DNA from: JAGCJX01 sp045638645
GTDB lineage: Bacteria; Bacteroidota; Bacteroidia; Bacteroidales; UBA932
NCBI GenBank assembly: GCA_045638645.1
Contig: JAZUBU010000018.1
Location: 52,923-116,922 of the forward strand
DNA length: 64,000 nt
Direction of reading: 5' to 3'
In this document: in pieces, positions 14,358 through 24,521 of the stretch
How the letters are laid out: each line of letters opens with the position of its first letter
How positions within the stretch are numbered: position 1 is the first letter of the stretch
Program-made: the position numbers and the translations under genes
Notes under the pieces: generated by a model
Seen by the model: only the letters and a program-made list of their open reading frames with translations
The model's database searches: none
Told to the model about the DNA's origin: nothing

Positions 14358-17264
14358 ATGAAAAATACAATTCGATCCTTTTCCCGTACACTGATGGTCA
14401 CCCTGCTTTGTCTCTGCCACTACAACCTGAGCGGACAGATCGTCATCCTCTCTGACATGAACAAATACCAGAACGTGCGTCTGCGCATGACCCTGCAGGA
14501 CAAGGAAACCAAGGAACCCATCCCGTTCGCAACCCTTTACCTGATTCCGGATGGAGATACGACCATTACGCATTTCGGGCTTACAGACGAGGCGGGCGAT
14601 GTCACCATTAAAGACATTCCTTCCGGCAAATACTTGGTCAATGCCGAAATGATCGGTTACAAGGCTTACCGCAAGGTACACAACCTCAACGGCTGGCAAA
14701 ACGACCTGGGCATCATCAAACTGGAACAAGACCTCCAACTCCTGGAAACCGCCGTCGTCACGGCAGCCGGCAACCCGATTCTGGTCCAAAACGACACGCT
14801 GGTTTACAACGCAGCAGCCTATCGCGTCGGAGAGAATGCCGTACTGGAAGACCTGCTGAAAAAAATGCCTGGTATGGAAGTGAGCGATGACGGCACCGTA
14901 AAAGTCAACGGAGAACAGGTAGACAAAATCACGGTCGGCGGAAAAACCTTTTTCTTCAACGATCCGAGCGCAGCCCTCAAAAACCTGCCCGCCAAGATTG
15001 TGGATAAAATCAAAGTGATCGACAAAGAGAGCAAAGAGGCCGAATTTACCGGTATTTCCTCAGGGCAAGAGAAAGAAAAAGTCATGGATGTCGCCCTCAA
15101 GGAGGAATACACCGAAGGCTGGTTCGGGAACGCGAAACTGGCCGGTGGTTACGATCTCACCCGCAGCAACGAAGAGCAATTGAAGATCAACCGCGGCCTG
15201 CTGTACAACGGCAACGCCATGATCACGGCATACACCGAGAAAGACCAGGTCGTGCTCATCGCCAACGCACAGAACGTCAACGAATCCCAAAGTTACGCCT
15301 ACATATCCTACGGAAGTATGTCCCCCGATGCCTACTCCCAACTGCGGGGCGTCGGGACCGGCTCCCAAGTAGGATTGAACTACAATACCGAACGCATCAA
15401 AGGCTTCACCACCTCGGTGGCCACCACCTACAAACACAACACGCAAGATGATCGGCGACGCTCCTACAGAACGGCATACCAAGCGGATGGCAATCCACTC
15501 CAAACGGACACCTACAAAGAAGGTATCGGCGAGCAACAATCCGCCTCCATCAACTTTGAAATCGAGAAAAAGGACCAAAGCCGATGGAACCTCTTCCTCA
15601 TGGGCCGTCTCTCCTACACCGATAACGAAGTCCACGCACGGAATGAAAATGAGACACGCGATCCTCTCCAGACATTGAATACCTCCCAGTCAAACACCCA
15701 TAGCGCTCGTCAGGCACTCGACAACTTTGGCTTCCTGACAGCGGGATACCGTTTCAAGAATGAACGGCGCAACCTCAGCCTGCAATTCTCCTACGACTAC
15801 AGCCTGGGCAATACAGACAAGGATGAAACCACCCTGCTCAAACACGGCACCCAAGACGAACTCCAGGAATTGAGGTACAAGGTTGACCAATACCGCCTCA
15901 ACCTGCGCGGCCAGCTCTCGTATGTGGAACCCCTCGGTGAGAAATGGGCCTTGAACCTCTTGTATGCCGTATCAACGACCGGCAATCGGGAGACCTCCGA
16001 CGCCACGCACCCGGACGGAACCCCCAATGCCTACTATTCCTCTTTCACCCATGGCCATTACGTTTCACACGAACCACACCTGCTCATCCAATACCAGGAT
16101 CCAAAACACAACCTGCAAGCCGGTGTCAGCAACAACATCCTGCTCAACGAGATCCATAGCCGGTCCATGGGCGTAGACAACCTGGCCGGTCAGAACGAAT
16201 GGCTGTCCAATTGGTCTCCCTTCATCAATTATAGCTACCATAAGAATACGACACGGATCAATGTCTATTACCAAGGAAACAGCAATCCGGTTTCTGCCTC
16301 GGAATCATCCCCGACACTCGATCTGAACAACCGGGTCCAAATCCAGATGGGCAACGTCTACCTCCGCCCCCATTTCGGAAATATCATCAACGGAAATTAC
16401 AACTGGAACAACCGTGAGACCTTCACGTTCATCAATGTCAACGCTTTCTGCCGAATGGACTTCCGTCCCGTGGTTTACGCGAGCTGGTTCGACGAACAAG
16501 GGGTTCGCTATGCCGTTCCAGTGAATGCAGAACTGCCGTCCGTGCACACCAATCTCTACCTCAACATCAACCAACCGCTTGGGCACGAACGGAAATTCAC
16601 CCTCAGTGCGGAAGGATCCACCAGTTGGACGCGCAACAACAGCTATCAGGCAACCCGACGTCTGGCCGGACTGGACATTGAATCGTTCAACTATTTTGCC
16701 TTCATGCAGGAATTCTGGGGCGAGGACAACTCCGGCGAAAACTTCTACAACGGAACCAGTGGATTCCAAGAAAGCAAAACACAAGAAATCAGCTGGTCTG
16801 CCAAATTGGGCCTCCGCTACAACCTACTCCAATGGTCCCTCAATGCAAGTTGGCGAACACTCAACACCCGCTCCTTCTACACCCTGGATCCTACCGCGAA
16901 CAACAACACCTGGAACCACTCCCTGAACGCAAGTGCCCTCTACCAGCCGGGTAACAACTGGGAAATGGAAACGGAATTGACCTACAAGATGTTCCGAGGA
17001 TATGCCAACGGCTATGGAGATCCCGAACTGACATGGAATGCCAGCATCCGGAAAAGCATCGGGAAATGGACCCTGGCCCTCAATGCTTATGACTTGCTCA
17101 ACCAGACCCGCAACCTCTCGCGCAGCATCTCGGCCGAATATTGGGAAGACACCTATCGCTACCGGCAAGGCCGTTACATTTCCTTCAGCGTCAGCCTGAA
17201 TTTTGGTAAAACCACAGCCGCCAGCAACAACAGCGTACAAAATGCTATGTGGAGAATGCTGTAG
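14358..17264 (+). CDS. Outer-membrane beta-barrel receptor (TonB-like, OMP_b-brl_3 type)
   Basis: 968-aa outer-membrane protein. Signal peptide about residues 1-26. Residues 45-120 form a carboxypeptidase-regulatory-like Ig domain (RMTLQDKETKEPIPFATLYL... DIPSGKYLVNAEMIGYKAYR). Residues 130-235 are a plug-like domain (VLEDLLKKMPGMEVSDDGTV, VNGEQVDKITVGGKTFF, LPAKIVDKIKVIDK). The rest is a large beta-barrel rich in aromatic/Asn strands, ending SFSVSLNFGKTTAA. Such receptors lack a SusD partner and are often of unknown substrate; none is adjacent here. Monocistronic, with a terminator downstream. Confidence 0.88.
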   Translation: MKNTIRSFSRTLMVTLLCLCHYNLSGQIVILSDMNKYQNVRLRMTLQDKETKEPIPFATLYLIPDGDTTITHFGLTDEAGDVTIKDIPSGKYLVNAEMIGYKAYRKVHNLNGWQNDLGIIKLEQDLQLLETAVVTAAGNPILVQNDTLVYNAAAYRVGENAVLEDLLKKMPGMEVSDDGTVKVNGEQVDKITVGGKTFFFNDPSAALKNLPAKIVDKIKVIDKESKEAEFTGISSGQEKEKVMDVALKEEYTEGWFGNAKLAGGYDLTRSNEEQLKINRGLLYNGNAMITAYTEKDQVVLIANAQNVNESQSYAYISYGSMSPDAYSQLRGVGTGSQVGLNYNTERIKGFTTSVATTYKHNTQDDRRRSYRTAYQADGNPLQTDTYKEGIGEQQSASINFEIEKKDQSRWNLFLMGRLSYTDNEVHARNENETRDPLQTLNTSQSNTHSARQALDNFGFLTAGYRFKNERRNLSLQFSYDYSLGNTDKDETTLLKHGTQDELQELRYKVDQYRLNLRGQLSYVEPLGEKWALNLLYAVSTTGNRETSDATHPDGTPNAYYSSFTHGHYVSHEPHLLIQYQDPKHNLQAGVSNNILLNEIHSRSMGVDNLAGQNEWLSNWSPFINYSYHKNTTRINVYYQGNSNPVSASESSPTLDLNNRVQIQMGNVYLRPHFGNIINGNYNWNNRETFTFINVNAFCRMDFRPVVYASWFDEQGVRYAVPVNAELPSVHTNLYLNINQPLGHERKFTLSAEGSTSWTRNNSYQATRRLAGLDIESFNYFAFMQEFWGEDNSGENFYNGTSGFQESKTQEISWSAKLGLRYNLLQWSLNASWRTLNTRSFYTLDPTANNNTWNHSLNASALYQPGNNWEMETELTYKMFRGYANGYGDPELTWNASIRKSIGKWTLALNAYDLLNQTRNLSRSISAEYWEDTYRYRQGRYISFSVSLNFGKTTAASNNSVQNAMWRML

Positions 17265-17291
17265 CTCAGAACAACCACGTTGAAACCCAAA

Positions 17292-17336
17292 AAGAGGACC
17301 GAGAGTCTATATCGACTTCGGTCCTCTTGTATTTTT
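17292..17336 (+). terminator. Rho-independent terminator after the receptor gene
   Basis: Perfect 11-bp stem AAGAGGACCGA (17292-17302) / TCGGTCCTCTT (17318-17328) with a 15-nt loop, followed by GTATTTTT. It may also serve the convergent AraC gene, being A-rich on the other side. Confidence 0.85.
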
Positions 17337-17353
17337 GGCTTTAACGTGCGCGA

Positions 17354-18208
17354 CTACTTATCAGAAGACGATTCTGCACGCAACTCCTTCGGGGTCTTCT
17401 CCCAATTACGGCGACAGAAAGCTGTAAAATAAGCCGGTGATGAAAAACCATATTTGGAAGACAGCTTGGTAAAGCTGATACGGGTCAATTTGATATCACG
17501 GATGATGGACTCCTTTCGACGGTCCCGCAACCAGGTTGCGGCCGAAATACCAAAGGCATCCACGAAGCGGCGATTGAACGTAACCGGCGTCATGCCAATC
17601 ATATTGGAAAGCTGGTTTACCTTGTCTGTCTTGCGGTAGTTCATCAACACGAAGTTCTTGAAGTCCGGGTCCCCTCCCAACAAAGGATAAAAGACATTGC
17701 ACAACTCACGCTTCGAATACAATTCATTCAAGTAGATGAACAATTCTTCCAACTTGATTTCATAGAAGTGGTTGCAATAATAACGGTTTTCAAACATCTT
17801 CAATCCGCTACGCAACTGCTCTTCCAACAAGGGATGGGTCGGCAAAACACCCACACCTTCCTGCGGGGAATTCCCGCGATAAGGGACAAGACGGTCCAAG
17901 AAGTGGCGGATGCAGTTGATGGAATTGGCATTGAAATGGCAAGCCAGGACACGGGTCCGGTCCTGCAGAATACGCATATCTCGAACTCTACCCATCGGTT
18001 TCAGAAAGAACTTTCCTTTCTCTATTGTATATTCGGGGTATTGCATGCCATCCAACAACGCGATGGCTCCATCCAATACAAAGACCAAAACATCCGTATC
18101 TCCGGTCGTCAAACGAACCTGAGTTCCTTGTGGATCGGTATACACTTTATACCAGGTCGGGAAAACAGCTTCACAGGCAAAACATTCTTTTCTTTTAAGT
18201 TCAGGCAT
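17354..18208 (-). CDS. AraC family transcriptional regulator
   Basis: 284-aa regulator. The C-terminal 100 residues hold the AraC double helix-turn-helix: VNQLSNMIGMTPVTFNRRF for the first unit and ISFTKLSSKYGFSSPAYFTA followed by FCRRNWEKTPKELR for the second. The N-terminal part looks like a cupin-type sensor (FFLKPMGRVRDMRIL). The ATG at 18208 (MPELKRKE) is chosen because a promoter sits at 18246-18278; an upstream ATG at 18289 would precede it. Target unknown; candidates are the receptor gene or the lipoprotein array on either side. Confidence 0.88.
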   Translation of the reverse strand: MPELKRKECFACEAVFPTWYKVYTDPQGTQVRLTTGDTDVLVFVLDGAIALLDGMQYPEYTIEKGKFFLKPMGRVRDMRILQDRTRVLACHFNANSINCIRHFLDRLVPYRGNSPQEGVGVLPTHPLLEEQLRSGLKMFENRYYCNHFYEIKLEELFIYLNELYSKRELCNVFYPLLGGDPDFKNFVLMNYRKTDKVNQLSNMIGMTPVTFNRRFVDAFGISAATWLRDRRKESIIRDIKLTRISFTKLSSKYGFSSPAYFTAFCRRNWEKTPKELRAESSSDK

Positions 18209-18245
18209 AGTATCAGATAATTTTCTATAGTTTACGATTTTATTA

Positions 18246-18278
18246 CAAAGTAAACAAAACATTTCAATACCACCAAAA
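18246..18278 (-). promoter_or_regulatory. Promoter of the AraC-family gene
   Basis: -7 box TACTTTG (18246-18252 on the minus strand) and -33 TTTTG (18274-18278) separated by 21 bp. It lies between the lipoprotein terminator and the AraC start. Confidence 0.55.
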
Positions 18279-18318
18279 GTTTTTATCAATTAGCACCTTA
18301 TTTTTTATTAAAATTTAA

Positions 18319-18357
18319 AAAATAAAAACCCTTGTACGCCAACAACGTACAAGGGTT
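18319..18357 (-). terminator. Terminator of lipoprotein operon C
   Basis: Perfect 11-bp stem AACCCTTGTAC (18347-18357 read on the minus strand) / GTACAAGGGTT with a 9-nt loop; the minus strand continues as T-rich TTTTTATT. It follows the stop codon of the last array gene by 21 bp. Confidence 0.85.
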
Positions 18358-18377
18358 CTTTTCAAATCAGAGTCCGC

Positions 18378-20252
18378 TTACCTCTCAGGAGCGACACAAC
18401 AGGGCGTCGGAGCCGAACTGCCCACAAAAAAACCGGCCACATCGCTTACGCCGTCCGGGCTCAGGTTCAGTTCTTCCATACACAAAGGACTGTAATTACC
18501 GTTACTGTCGATCACCAGTCCGACAAACGTCATGGTGTGATCGTACGGAAGGATGAAGACATTGTCCGTATAGTATTGCGGGTATTGCAAGACTGCTTTC
18601 TGCCAGGTCTCCTCGCTATAATCACCCATGGCCGCATCGAAGAGGTTGTAGTAGAACATATCCGAATACGGTTCGATGGTCATGTACATCGGCAAAAAGG
18701 CATAGCCGGCGTACACACTGTAGATACCGAAATTAACGGGATCGTATTGGCTGACCTCCACGACATCATAATAGTCACTCCATTCCACGGTCATGATACA
18801 CTCTCCCGGAAGATCTTCCAACGTACGGAACTCGTAGGTAAACAGACCCGTGGTAGCGGTTCCGCTGTCGTAGCCAAAGGCAAAGGCAACGTAATCGGTA
18901 TCCGGTGTCAAATTCTTCAAATTGAAGCTGCGAGGACCTTGCTGTTCGTTGAAGGAATAGGCAGCCAGGATGGATTGCAATTTCAGTTCTTCCGTTGCGC
19001 CCATTTCTTCCCATTCCGAGCGAGGGATGCAATGGCCCACGTAGGAATCCTCATCGTTGCTCGGGGTCAAGGACAACACGGCCTTACGGGATTGGATATC
19101 GGAAACTTCCACCTCAATGGTCAAATTCGATGTATTGACAGAGCCAGCCACCACGTATTGGACCGAAGGAGCGGATGCCCCATACAACGACTCGTCATCC
19201 ACCGCAAGGGCGTAGAAGACATACTCGGTGTCCGCCAGGAATTTCTCAGTGGCTGAATAGGTACCGATTTTACAGTAATTCGAAAGAATCTCTTCCGCTG
19301 CATTACCGTACAACATTTGCAGGTAAGCCGCTTCATTCCAACGTCTGACAGCGATTTCCTCCACAACCGCATCCTGTCCATAATAGTTGAAGAATTCGTC
19401 GGTATTGAAGTATTCCAGGAAATAGTAGCGGTCGTAATCACCCGGATCCACCGTATAGCCAATGGTCGTTCCCTGTACATCAAAATTGAAATCGAACGTT
19501 ACACCCCGTTGTTCCGGCTGACCGGTCAAAATCTCTTCCCGGAAAATGGATCCGATCAAAGCGCGGTCTCCAAAATCCAGGTGATAACAGTAGAAGACAT
19601 ACTCAGTATGCGGGTACAGCTTATCGACTTCAAACGTGTAAGCTCCTTTGTGCGAGATCTGACGCAGGTATTCGGGCAACGTGGTACCATGCATTTGAGC
19701 CTCATAACTGTAGTAGTCCAGGTCATTCTGGAACAACGCGGCATCCGATTCCAACTCGAAGACCTCTATGTAGTCCTTGGTGGCATAACCGCAGATGTAC
19801 GGCAGATCTGTGTCCGAAGGAACCACATGCACCGAGAAAGAGGTCATTTCAGGAGTCACGTCCTCCAAGACAAAGGCAGGGCCAGGAACGCCCTCCTGTT
19901 GCACCAGGAAGGCGGCATCAGCGGCCATGTTCTTGTAGGAAAGATTCACCCAGGCCTCACGGGGAGATTCCAGGTCATTGGGCAGGACTGTAAAAGTCAC
20001 AGCGCCCGCTACCGAAACATCCACTCCGGTAATCCAGTCCGATTCCAGGGTTACCTCCACGGTTTCCCCCTCAATCGGGTTGGTCAATGCATAGCCCATT
20101 GTAAAAACACCGCCTTCATAAGACGCTTGCACCTGGGTAGCATTCAAGGTTATGACCGGAGCCTCCGGCTCGGGTGCCGGCTCTTCCTGGCATGCGACCA
20201 GCAAACCCAGGCTCAACAAGGACAGCAAATATAAAAATGACTTCGAATTCAT
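18378..20252 (-). CDS. BACON-domain surface lipoprotein, array member 6 (operon C, second gene)
   Basis: 624-aa SPII lipoprotein (signal ends LLVAC, followed by acidic QEE). Residues 33-115 are BACON-like, with ESDWITGVDV, N...R spacing and a terminal FLVQQEG. The remainder holds four repeats of an Fn3-like module with a helical insert; the strand motif recurs as LYPHTEYVFYCYHL, LADTEYVFYALAVD, LTPDTDYVAFAFGY. The most diverged member: helical inserts are kept but residues differ widely. It ends with a short tail containing CC and no basic extension. 37 bp after member 5 and so probably co-transcribed. Ligand unknown. Confidence 0.8.
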   Translation of the reverse strand: MNSKSFLYLLSLLSLGLLVACQEEPAPEPEAPVITLNATQVQASYEGGVFTMGYALTNPIEGETVEVTLESDWITGVDVSVAGAVTFTVLPNDLESPREAWVNLSYKNMAADAAFLVQQEGVPGPAFVLEDVTPEMTSFSVHVVPSDTDLPYICGYATKDYIEVFELESDAALFQNDLDYYSYEAQMHGTTLPEYLRQISHKGAYTFEVDKLYPHTEYVFYCYHLDFGDRALIGSIFREEILTGQPEQRGVTFDFNFDVQGTTIGYTVDPGDYDRYYFLEYFNTDEFFNYYGQDAVVEEIAVRRWNEAAYLQMLYGNAAEEILSNYCKIGTYSATEKFLADTEYVFYALAVDDESLYGASAPSVQYVVAGSVNTSNLTIEVEVSDIQSRKAVLSLTPSNDEDSYVGHCIPRSEWEEMGATEELKLQSILAAYSFNEQQGPRSFNLKNLTPDTDYVAFAFGYDSGTATTGLFTYEFRTLEDLPGECIMTVEWSDYYDVVEVSQYDPVNFGIYSVYAGYAFLPMYMTIEPYSDMFYYNLFDAAMGDYSEETWQKAVLQYPQYYTDNVFILPYDHTMTFVGLVIDSNGNYSPLCMEELNLSPDGVSDVAGFFVGSSAPTPCCVAPER

Positions 20253-20289
20253 GTATTTGTAAACAATTGACGATGAACGTCCGAAATAC

Positions 20290-22350
20290 TTATCGTTTCA
20301 AGGCTTTTTGAACGTCCTTCGGCAGATCTGCAATGCGAATGTTGCGGACCGACACCGTAGAACGGTTCACGGAAGAAGGGGTTTCGCTCGGACGGAGGGG
20401 AGACGCCTGTACAGCCTCTTTCTTCGCAAAACCGGTACCAGCACATTGGAATACCCGCGGAGCAGAGTCCGGATACCATTCATGTACCAAGTCCACAAGC
20501 TCTTGGGGATCAGATACGCCCGCTTCGGTCAAGAGAATTTCTTCACGGTACAATTTACCATAATTACCCGATTCGTCCACACCGAAACCGGCCAAGAGCA
20601 TCGTGTAACCGTAAGGTACAACCCAAATTGTTTGCAAAGCTGTTTGGGGACTGTAAATCAAATCCGTTACCAACTGCGCATCCGAGAACTCATCACCTTC
20701 GAGCATGATGTACATGGCATAGTAGAACTCATCCGTTTCCGGAGTAAAGTCAATGGTCATCGGCAAGAAAGCATAACCCTCATAATCGTCATACATCGAG
20801 AAAGCTTGCGGATCCAGCTCATAGCAAGCCGGGATATCATAGTGGTGGTCCCAGTCGGTCGTCATCACCACAACGCCCTCTTCGGCCTCCAGGGTACGGA
20901 ACTCCTGCGTGAAAATACGCGTGGTAGCAGCACCTCCCAAATACCCAAAAGCAAAGGCCACGTACTCGGTATCCGGTGTCAAACCTTCCAGCTGACGGGT
21001 GAAAACACCCCGGTTGTCAGAGAAATAATACCATTTGAACAGGTACTCGTAACGTTCCTGGTCATTGGATCCGTAGGTTTCCCACTTCTCTTTCTCAACG
21101 TATGTTGCGGCAAACGGTTCGTCGGTTGAAGGAGTATAAACCACGGTTGCTGCACGCTCTTCCACACGTACGACTTGAATGTCAATTTCCATGTCTGAAG
21201 ATGAAACAGGATCGGTCACGATGTACTCCAAAGTCGGTTCGGAAGCGGCATAACCGGATTCCTCATCCACAGCAATGGCATAGAACACATATTCAGTTTC
21301 ACCCAACAGGCTTTCGATGGTACGGGTTTGCACGCCTTGCATACAGAAATCTGCAAAAATTTCTTCCAAGGTAACCCCGTACATGATGGTGTAAATGGCA
21401 ATGATGTTATTCCAGTTCATCGCCGGAAATTCTTCCACATTGGCATCTTCTCCGTATTCAATGTAAAAATCGTGCAACAGAATGGCATCCCAGAAATACA
21501 AACCTTCGTATCCGTTCGGGTCGATGGTCCAGTCCACAATGGAACCATGGAGATCAAAATCAAAGGTAAAGTCCACATCCACTTGTTCCGGACGGTCGGT
21601 GGTCACCTTGATGCGGTAAATGTCGGAGAGACGTTCTTGGGTTTCAATATCAATGTGGTAGGCATACACGGCATAATCCATGTTCGGGCCCAATTGATCG
21701 ACCTGATAGTTTTCCACATCCCCCTTGTAAGCGAGTTGCTTCAAAAGGTAGGACAGTTCCACTCCGTAGCTGTCTGCCATCTCGGAAAAATACACCATAT
21801 CGTCTTCAAACAACGCATCGTCATCTTCCAGGAATCCGTTGTCTTCCAAGTAAGAATAGTTGGAGGCAAACAGAATGTAATGGGTGTCCTTGTTGTGGGG
21901 AATCACATCCAACGAGAAGTAGTTGACGCCTACCTGGATGTTTTCATACACAAAGGACGGGTGGTCGGCAGGTTCCTGACGAACGGTGAGTTTCGCCGGA
22001 GTTTCCAGAGCAGAGTATGTCAATGTGATTTCAGAAACCCGTTCTTCTACCACGTCATTCGGCAACACATCAAACATGATAATACCGTCAATGGAGGTAT
22101 CCATATTGGTCATCCACTCGGCGCCCAAGGTAATTTCAAGGGTAGCACCTTCCACCGGATTGGCAATGCTGTACTCAACAGCAATCGCGCCCCCCTCCTT
22201 GGATACAGGGACTTCTTCGTAGTTAAAGGTAATAACGGGAGCTTCCGGTTCGGGAGCCGGAGTCGGAGCCGGCTCTTCCTCGCAGGCTGCCACCAGGGCC
22301 AAGGCAATGCATGCGCACGCCAAAGCCATCAATTTCTTCAAGGTATTCAT
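20290..22350 (-). CDS. BACON-domain surface lipoprotein, array member 5 (operon C, first gene)
   Basis: 686 aa from the ATG at 22350 (MNTLKKLMALACACIALALV); an upstream ATG at 22377 lies inside the -7 box and is rejected. The lipid Cys is followed by EEEPAP, a strong surface-export signal. BACON domain at about 40-125, then four insert-bearing modules (YAVYAYHIDIE, GETEYVFYAIAVDEE, LTPDTEYVAFAFGYL). A 55-residue Ser/Arg-rich tail ends KDVQKALKR. By eye it resembles member 4 most. First gene after its own promoter at 22375-22406. Confidence 0.82.
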   Translation of the reverse strand: MNTLKKLMALACACIALALVAACEEEPAPTPAPEPEAPVITFNYEEVPVSKEGGAIAVEYSIANPVEGATLEITLGAEWMTNMDTSIDGIIMFDVLPNDVVEERVSEITLTYSALETPAKLTVRQEPADHPSFVYENIQVGVNYFSLDVIPHNKDTHYILFASNYSYLEDNGFLEDDDALFEDDMVYFSEMADSYGVELSYLLKQLAYKGDVENYQVDQLGPNMDYAVYAYHIDIETQERLSDIYRIKVTTDRPEQVDVDFTFDFDLHGSIVDWTIDPNGYEGLYFWDAILLHDFYIEYGEDANVEEFPAMNWNNIIAIYTIMYGVTLEEIFADFCMQGVQTRTIESLLGETEYVFYAIAVDEESGYAASEPTLEYIVTDPVSSSDMEIDIQVVRVEERAATVVYTPSTDEPFAATYVEKEKWETYGSNDQERYEYLFKWYYFSDNRGVFTRQLEGLTPDTEYVAFAFGYLGGAATTRIFTQEFRTLEAEEGVVVMTTDWDHHYDIPACYELDPQAFSMYDDYEGYAFLPMTIDFTPETDEFYYAMYIMLEGDEFSDAQLVTDLIYSPQTALQTIWVVPYGYTMLLAGFGVDESGNYGKLYREEILLTEAGVSDPQELVDLVHEWYPDSAPRVFQCAGTGFAKKEAVQASPLRPSETPSSVNRSTVSVRNIRIADLPKDVQKALKR

Positions 22351-22374
22351 TTTGTAATAATAAGGTTTATCCGA

Positions 22375-22406
22375 CAAAAGTAGAAAAACTTACCCACCAC
22401 ACCAAA
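22375..22406 (-). promoter_or_regulatory. Promoter of lipoprotein operon C
   Basis: Perfect -7 TACTTTTG (22375-22382) and -33 TTTG (22403-22406), spacer 20 bp. The -33 box lies within the U-tract of the terminator of operon B, so terminator and promoter are interlocked. Confidence 0.75.
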
Positions 22407-22451
22407 AATAAAAACCGGTCCCGCGTGCCTCTCAAAGGACATCGGGACCGG
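22404..22451 (-). terminator. Terminator of lipoprotein operon B
   Basis: Stem CCGGTCCCG (22443-22451 read on the minus strand) / CGGGACCGG (22415-22423), 9 bp GC-rich, followed on the minus strand by TTTTTATTTTTG. Confidence 0.85.
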
Positions 22452-22497
22452 CCGTTATCTTTGCTGTCCGGAAAGGTTCCGGAGCGGTTTGTTCCAA

Positions 22498-24480
22498 CTA
22501 GAACGCCAAGATGGATTTCTTCTTGCTGGTGATGGCTTCGGGATGTTCAGAACCACGCATCGTCATGAATTTCCAATCGTTCGCTTCAATTACAACGGGA
22601 GCCGCCAAGGGAGCCGGTCTGACCGGAGCAGAACTGTTGTTGAACCAGTCAATATAACCCTGAGGATCGCTCACACCGTCACGGGTGAAGAGGAACTCTT
22701 TCTTGTACAACGGACCGTAGGTACCATTTTCGTCGCACGCAAAGCCCACGAAGATGTAGGGAGTGTCGTACGAGAAGAGGCTTGAACGGGAGAAGTCATT
22801 TTGCACACCGGCATACAACAACTCAGAGATCCATTCTTCGTCGGTAAAGTCTTCCTTGCCTTGCAACGGGAACATTTGGAAGTAGCAACGGTTGGACATC
22901 GGCTCTACTGATACCACGACCGGGAAGAACACAGCGTTGGTGTAACCGGCAAATCCGGCGAAACGGCTGTCCAAAGCCGCTACGGCCGCACAATCGTAAT
23001 AATCGAAGTTAGTCAACTGCAATACCACGCGGGCTTCAGTAGCCGAAGGAGTGGTGAAGGTTTCGGTGAAGATCGGAGTGGTCAACATACCACCGTTGTA
23101 ACCGAAGGCAAAGGCCACGTATTCGGTTTCCGGGTTGAAGGTGGTGAACTCGTAGTTTTGTACACCCATCACGGTGGTGAACGCAAACATTTGTTTCATC
23201 GCGTTCAATTTTTCTTCGTCGGTTTCACCCAAGGAGTCAAACTGTTCTTTGGGCAAGCAGTTCGCCGCGAAGGGCTCTTGTGCCGTCGAAGGAATGTATT
23301 GGATGGTCGCTGTACGGGCCGTAAGACCATTGATTTCAATGTCGACCACCATATCCGACGGTTCTACCGCTTCGGTTTCGATCACTTCGAAGGTCGGAGC
23401 TGACGCCGCATAGCAGGTTTCTTCATCGATGGCGATGGCAAAGAACGCATATTCTTTTTCCGGTTTGAGGGAAGTCACCGCGAACGACATATCGCCTTGG
23501 AGGCACAACGCACGTTGGATGTCAAGGATGGCATTGCCTTGGTCAACGTAACCGGCCATCAATTCGTTGGTGTATTCGCAGATGTATTCTTCCAAGTTGC
23601 CGTTTTCACCAAAGGCATTGTGGAAGTCTTCGATGCTCACCACGTCGCAGAAATAGTAACCGTCGTAACCTTGCGGTTGGATGTCCCACAACACAAAGGC
23701 ACCGTTCACGCTAGCGTACATCTCAAAGTCCGCTTCGATTTGTTCCGGACGTTCGGTGGTGAAAGGCACGCGCACGATCTTGCTGGCCAAGCTTGCATCC
23801 TCCAAATTGATGTGGTAGGCATAAATCACATAACGGGCACCGGGCACAACTCCCTGATCAGCATAATAACCAACTTGATCGCCATAGTAAACGATTTCCG
23901 GCAAAAGATCCAACAGGGTCATTCCATAGTATTCCGCCAAAGAATTGAAATAATCCATATCGTCTGCGAACAAGGCTTCATCGGTTTGCAAATCCATGAT
24001 TTCAATGTAGTTTGCAGTAGAAGCAAAGATGATGTACGGAGACTCTTGGTCCAACGGGTAAATGTCGGCACCGTAAGAACGCAGACCCGTTTGGAAGTTT
24101 TCAAACACAAACGGAGCCGGATCTGCAGCAGACTGCTTCACCACAAAAGTCGCCGGGGTCTCCATCGTAGCATATGCCACCGAAACAACAGCCTCACGCG
24201 CCTCTTCCACTTCATTTTCCAAAACATCAAACATGATTACCCCCTCGATGGCGGTATCGATGTTTTCAATCCAAGTAGCATCCGTGGTCACCTCAATGGC
24301 CTCACCCTCTACCGGATTGGCAATGCTGTAACCCACTGCGAGCTGTCCACCGGCATTTTCTACCGTCCATTCATTCTGATTGAACGTAATCACCGGAGGT
24401 TCCACCATAACCGGCTCATCCTTGCAACCGGTCAATGCTGCCAATGCCAAGATTGGCAAGAATAATTTTCTAGGATTCAT
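22498..24480 (-). CDS. BACON-domain surface lipoprotein, array member 4 (operon B, second gene)
   Basis: 660-aa lipoprotein, lipid Cys in LTGC followed by KDEP. BACON domain about 32-115 (ATWIENIDTAIEGVIMFDVL ... VVSVAYATMETPATFVVKQ). Four Fn3-like modules follow, e.g. VVPGARYVIYAYHINLE, LKPEKEYAFFAIAIDEE, FNPETEYVAFAFGYN, and a final VGFACDENGTYGPLY. A tail of about 35 residues ends SKKKSILAF. Codon use is richer in Ala/Thr and highly expressed-type codons than member 6. 41 bp after member 3. Closest by eye to member 5. Confidence 0.82.
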   Translation of the reverse strand: MNPRKLFLPILALAALTGCKDEPVMVEPPVITFNQNEWTVENAGGQLAVGYSIANPVEGEAIEVTTDATWIENIDTAIEGVIMFDVLENEVEEAREAVVSVAYATMETPATFVVKQSAADPAPFVFENFQTGLRSYGADIYPLDQESPYIIFASTANYIEIMDLQTDEALFADDMDYFNSLAEYYGMTLLDLLPEIVYYGDQVGYYADQGVVPGARYVIYAYHINLEDASLASKIVRVPFTTERPEQIEADFEMYASVNGAFVLWDIQPQGYDGYYFCDVVSIEDFHNAFGENGNLEEYICEYTNELMAGYVDQGNAILDIQRALCLQGDMSFAVTSLKPEKEYAFFAIAIDEETCYAASAPTFEVIETEAVEPSDMVVDIEINGLTARTATIQYIPSTAQEPFAANCLPKEQFDSLGETDEEKLNAMKQMFAFTTVMGVQNYEFTTFNPETEYVAFAFGYNGGMLTTPIFTETFTTPSATEARVVLQLTNFDYYDCAAVAALDSRFAGFAGYTNAVFFPVVVSVEPMSNRCYFQMFPLQGKEDFTDEEWISELLYAGVQNDFSRSSLFSYDTPYIFVGFACDENGTYGPLYKKEFLFTRDGVSDPQGYIDWFNNSSAPVRPAPLAAPVVIEANDWKFMTMRGSEHPEAITSKKKSILAF

Positions 24481-24521
24481 TGTATCGTTAAAATTAAGGT
24501 CTATTCAGATTCATCACCCGA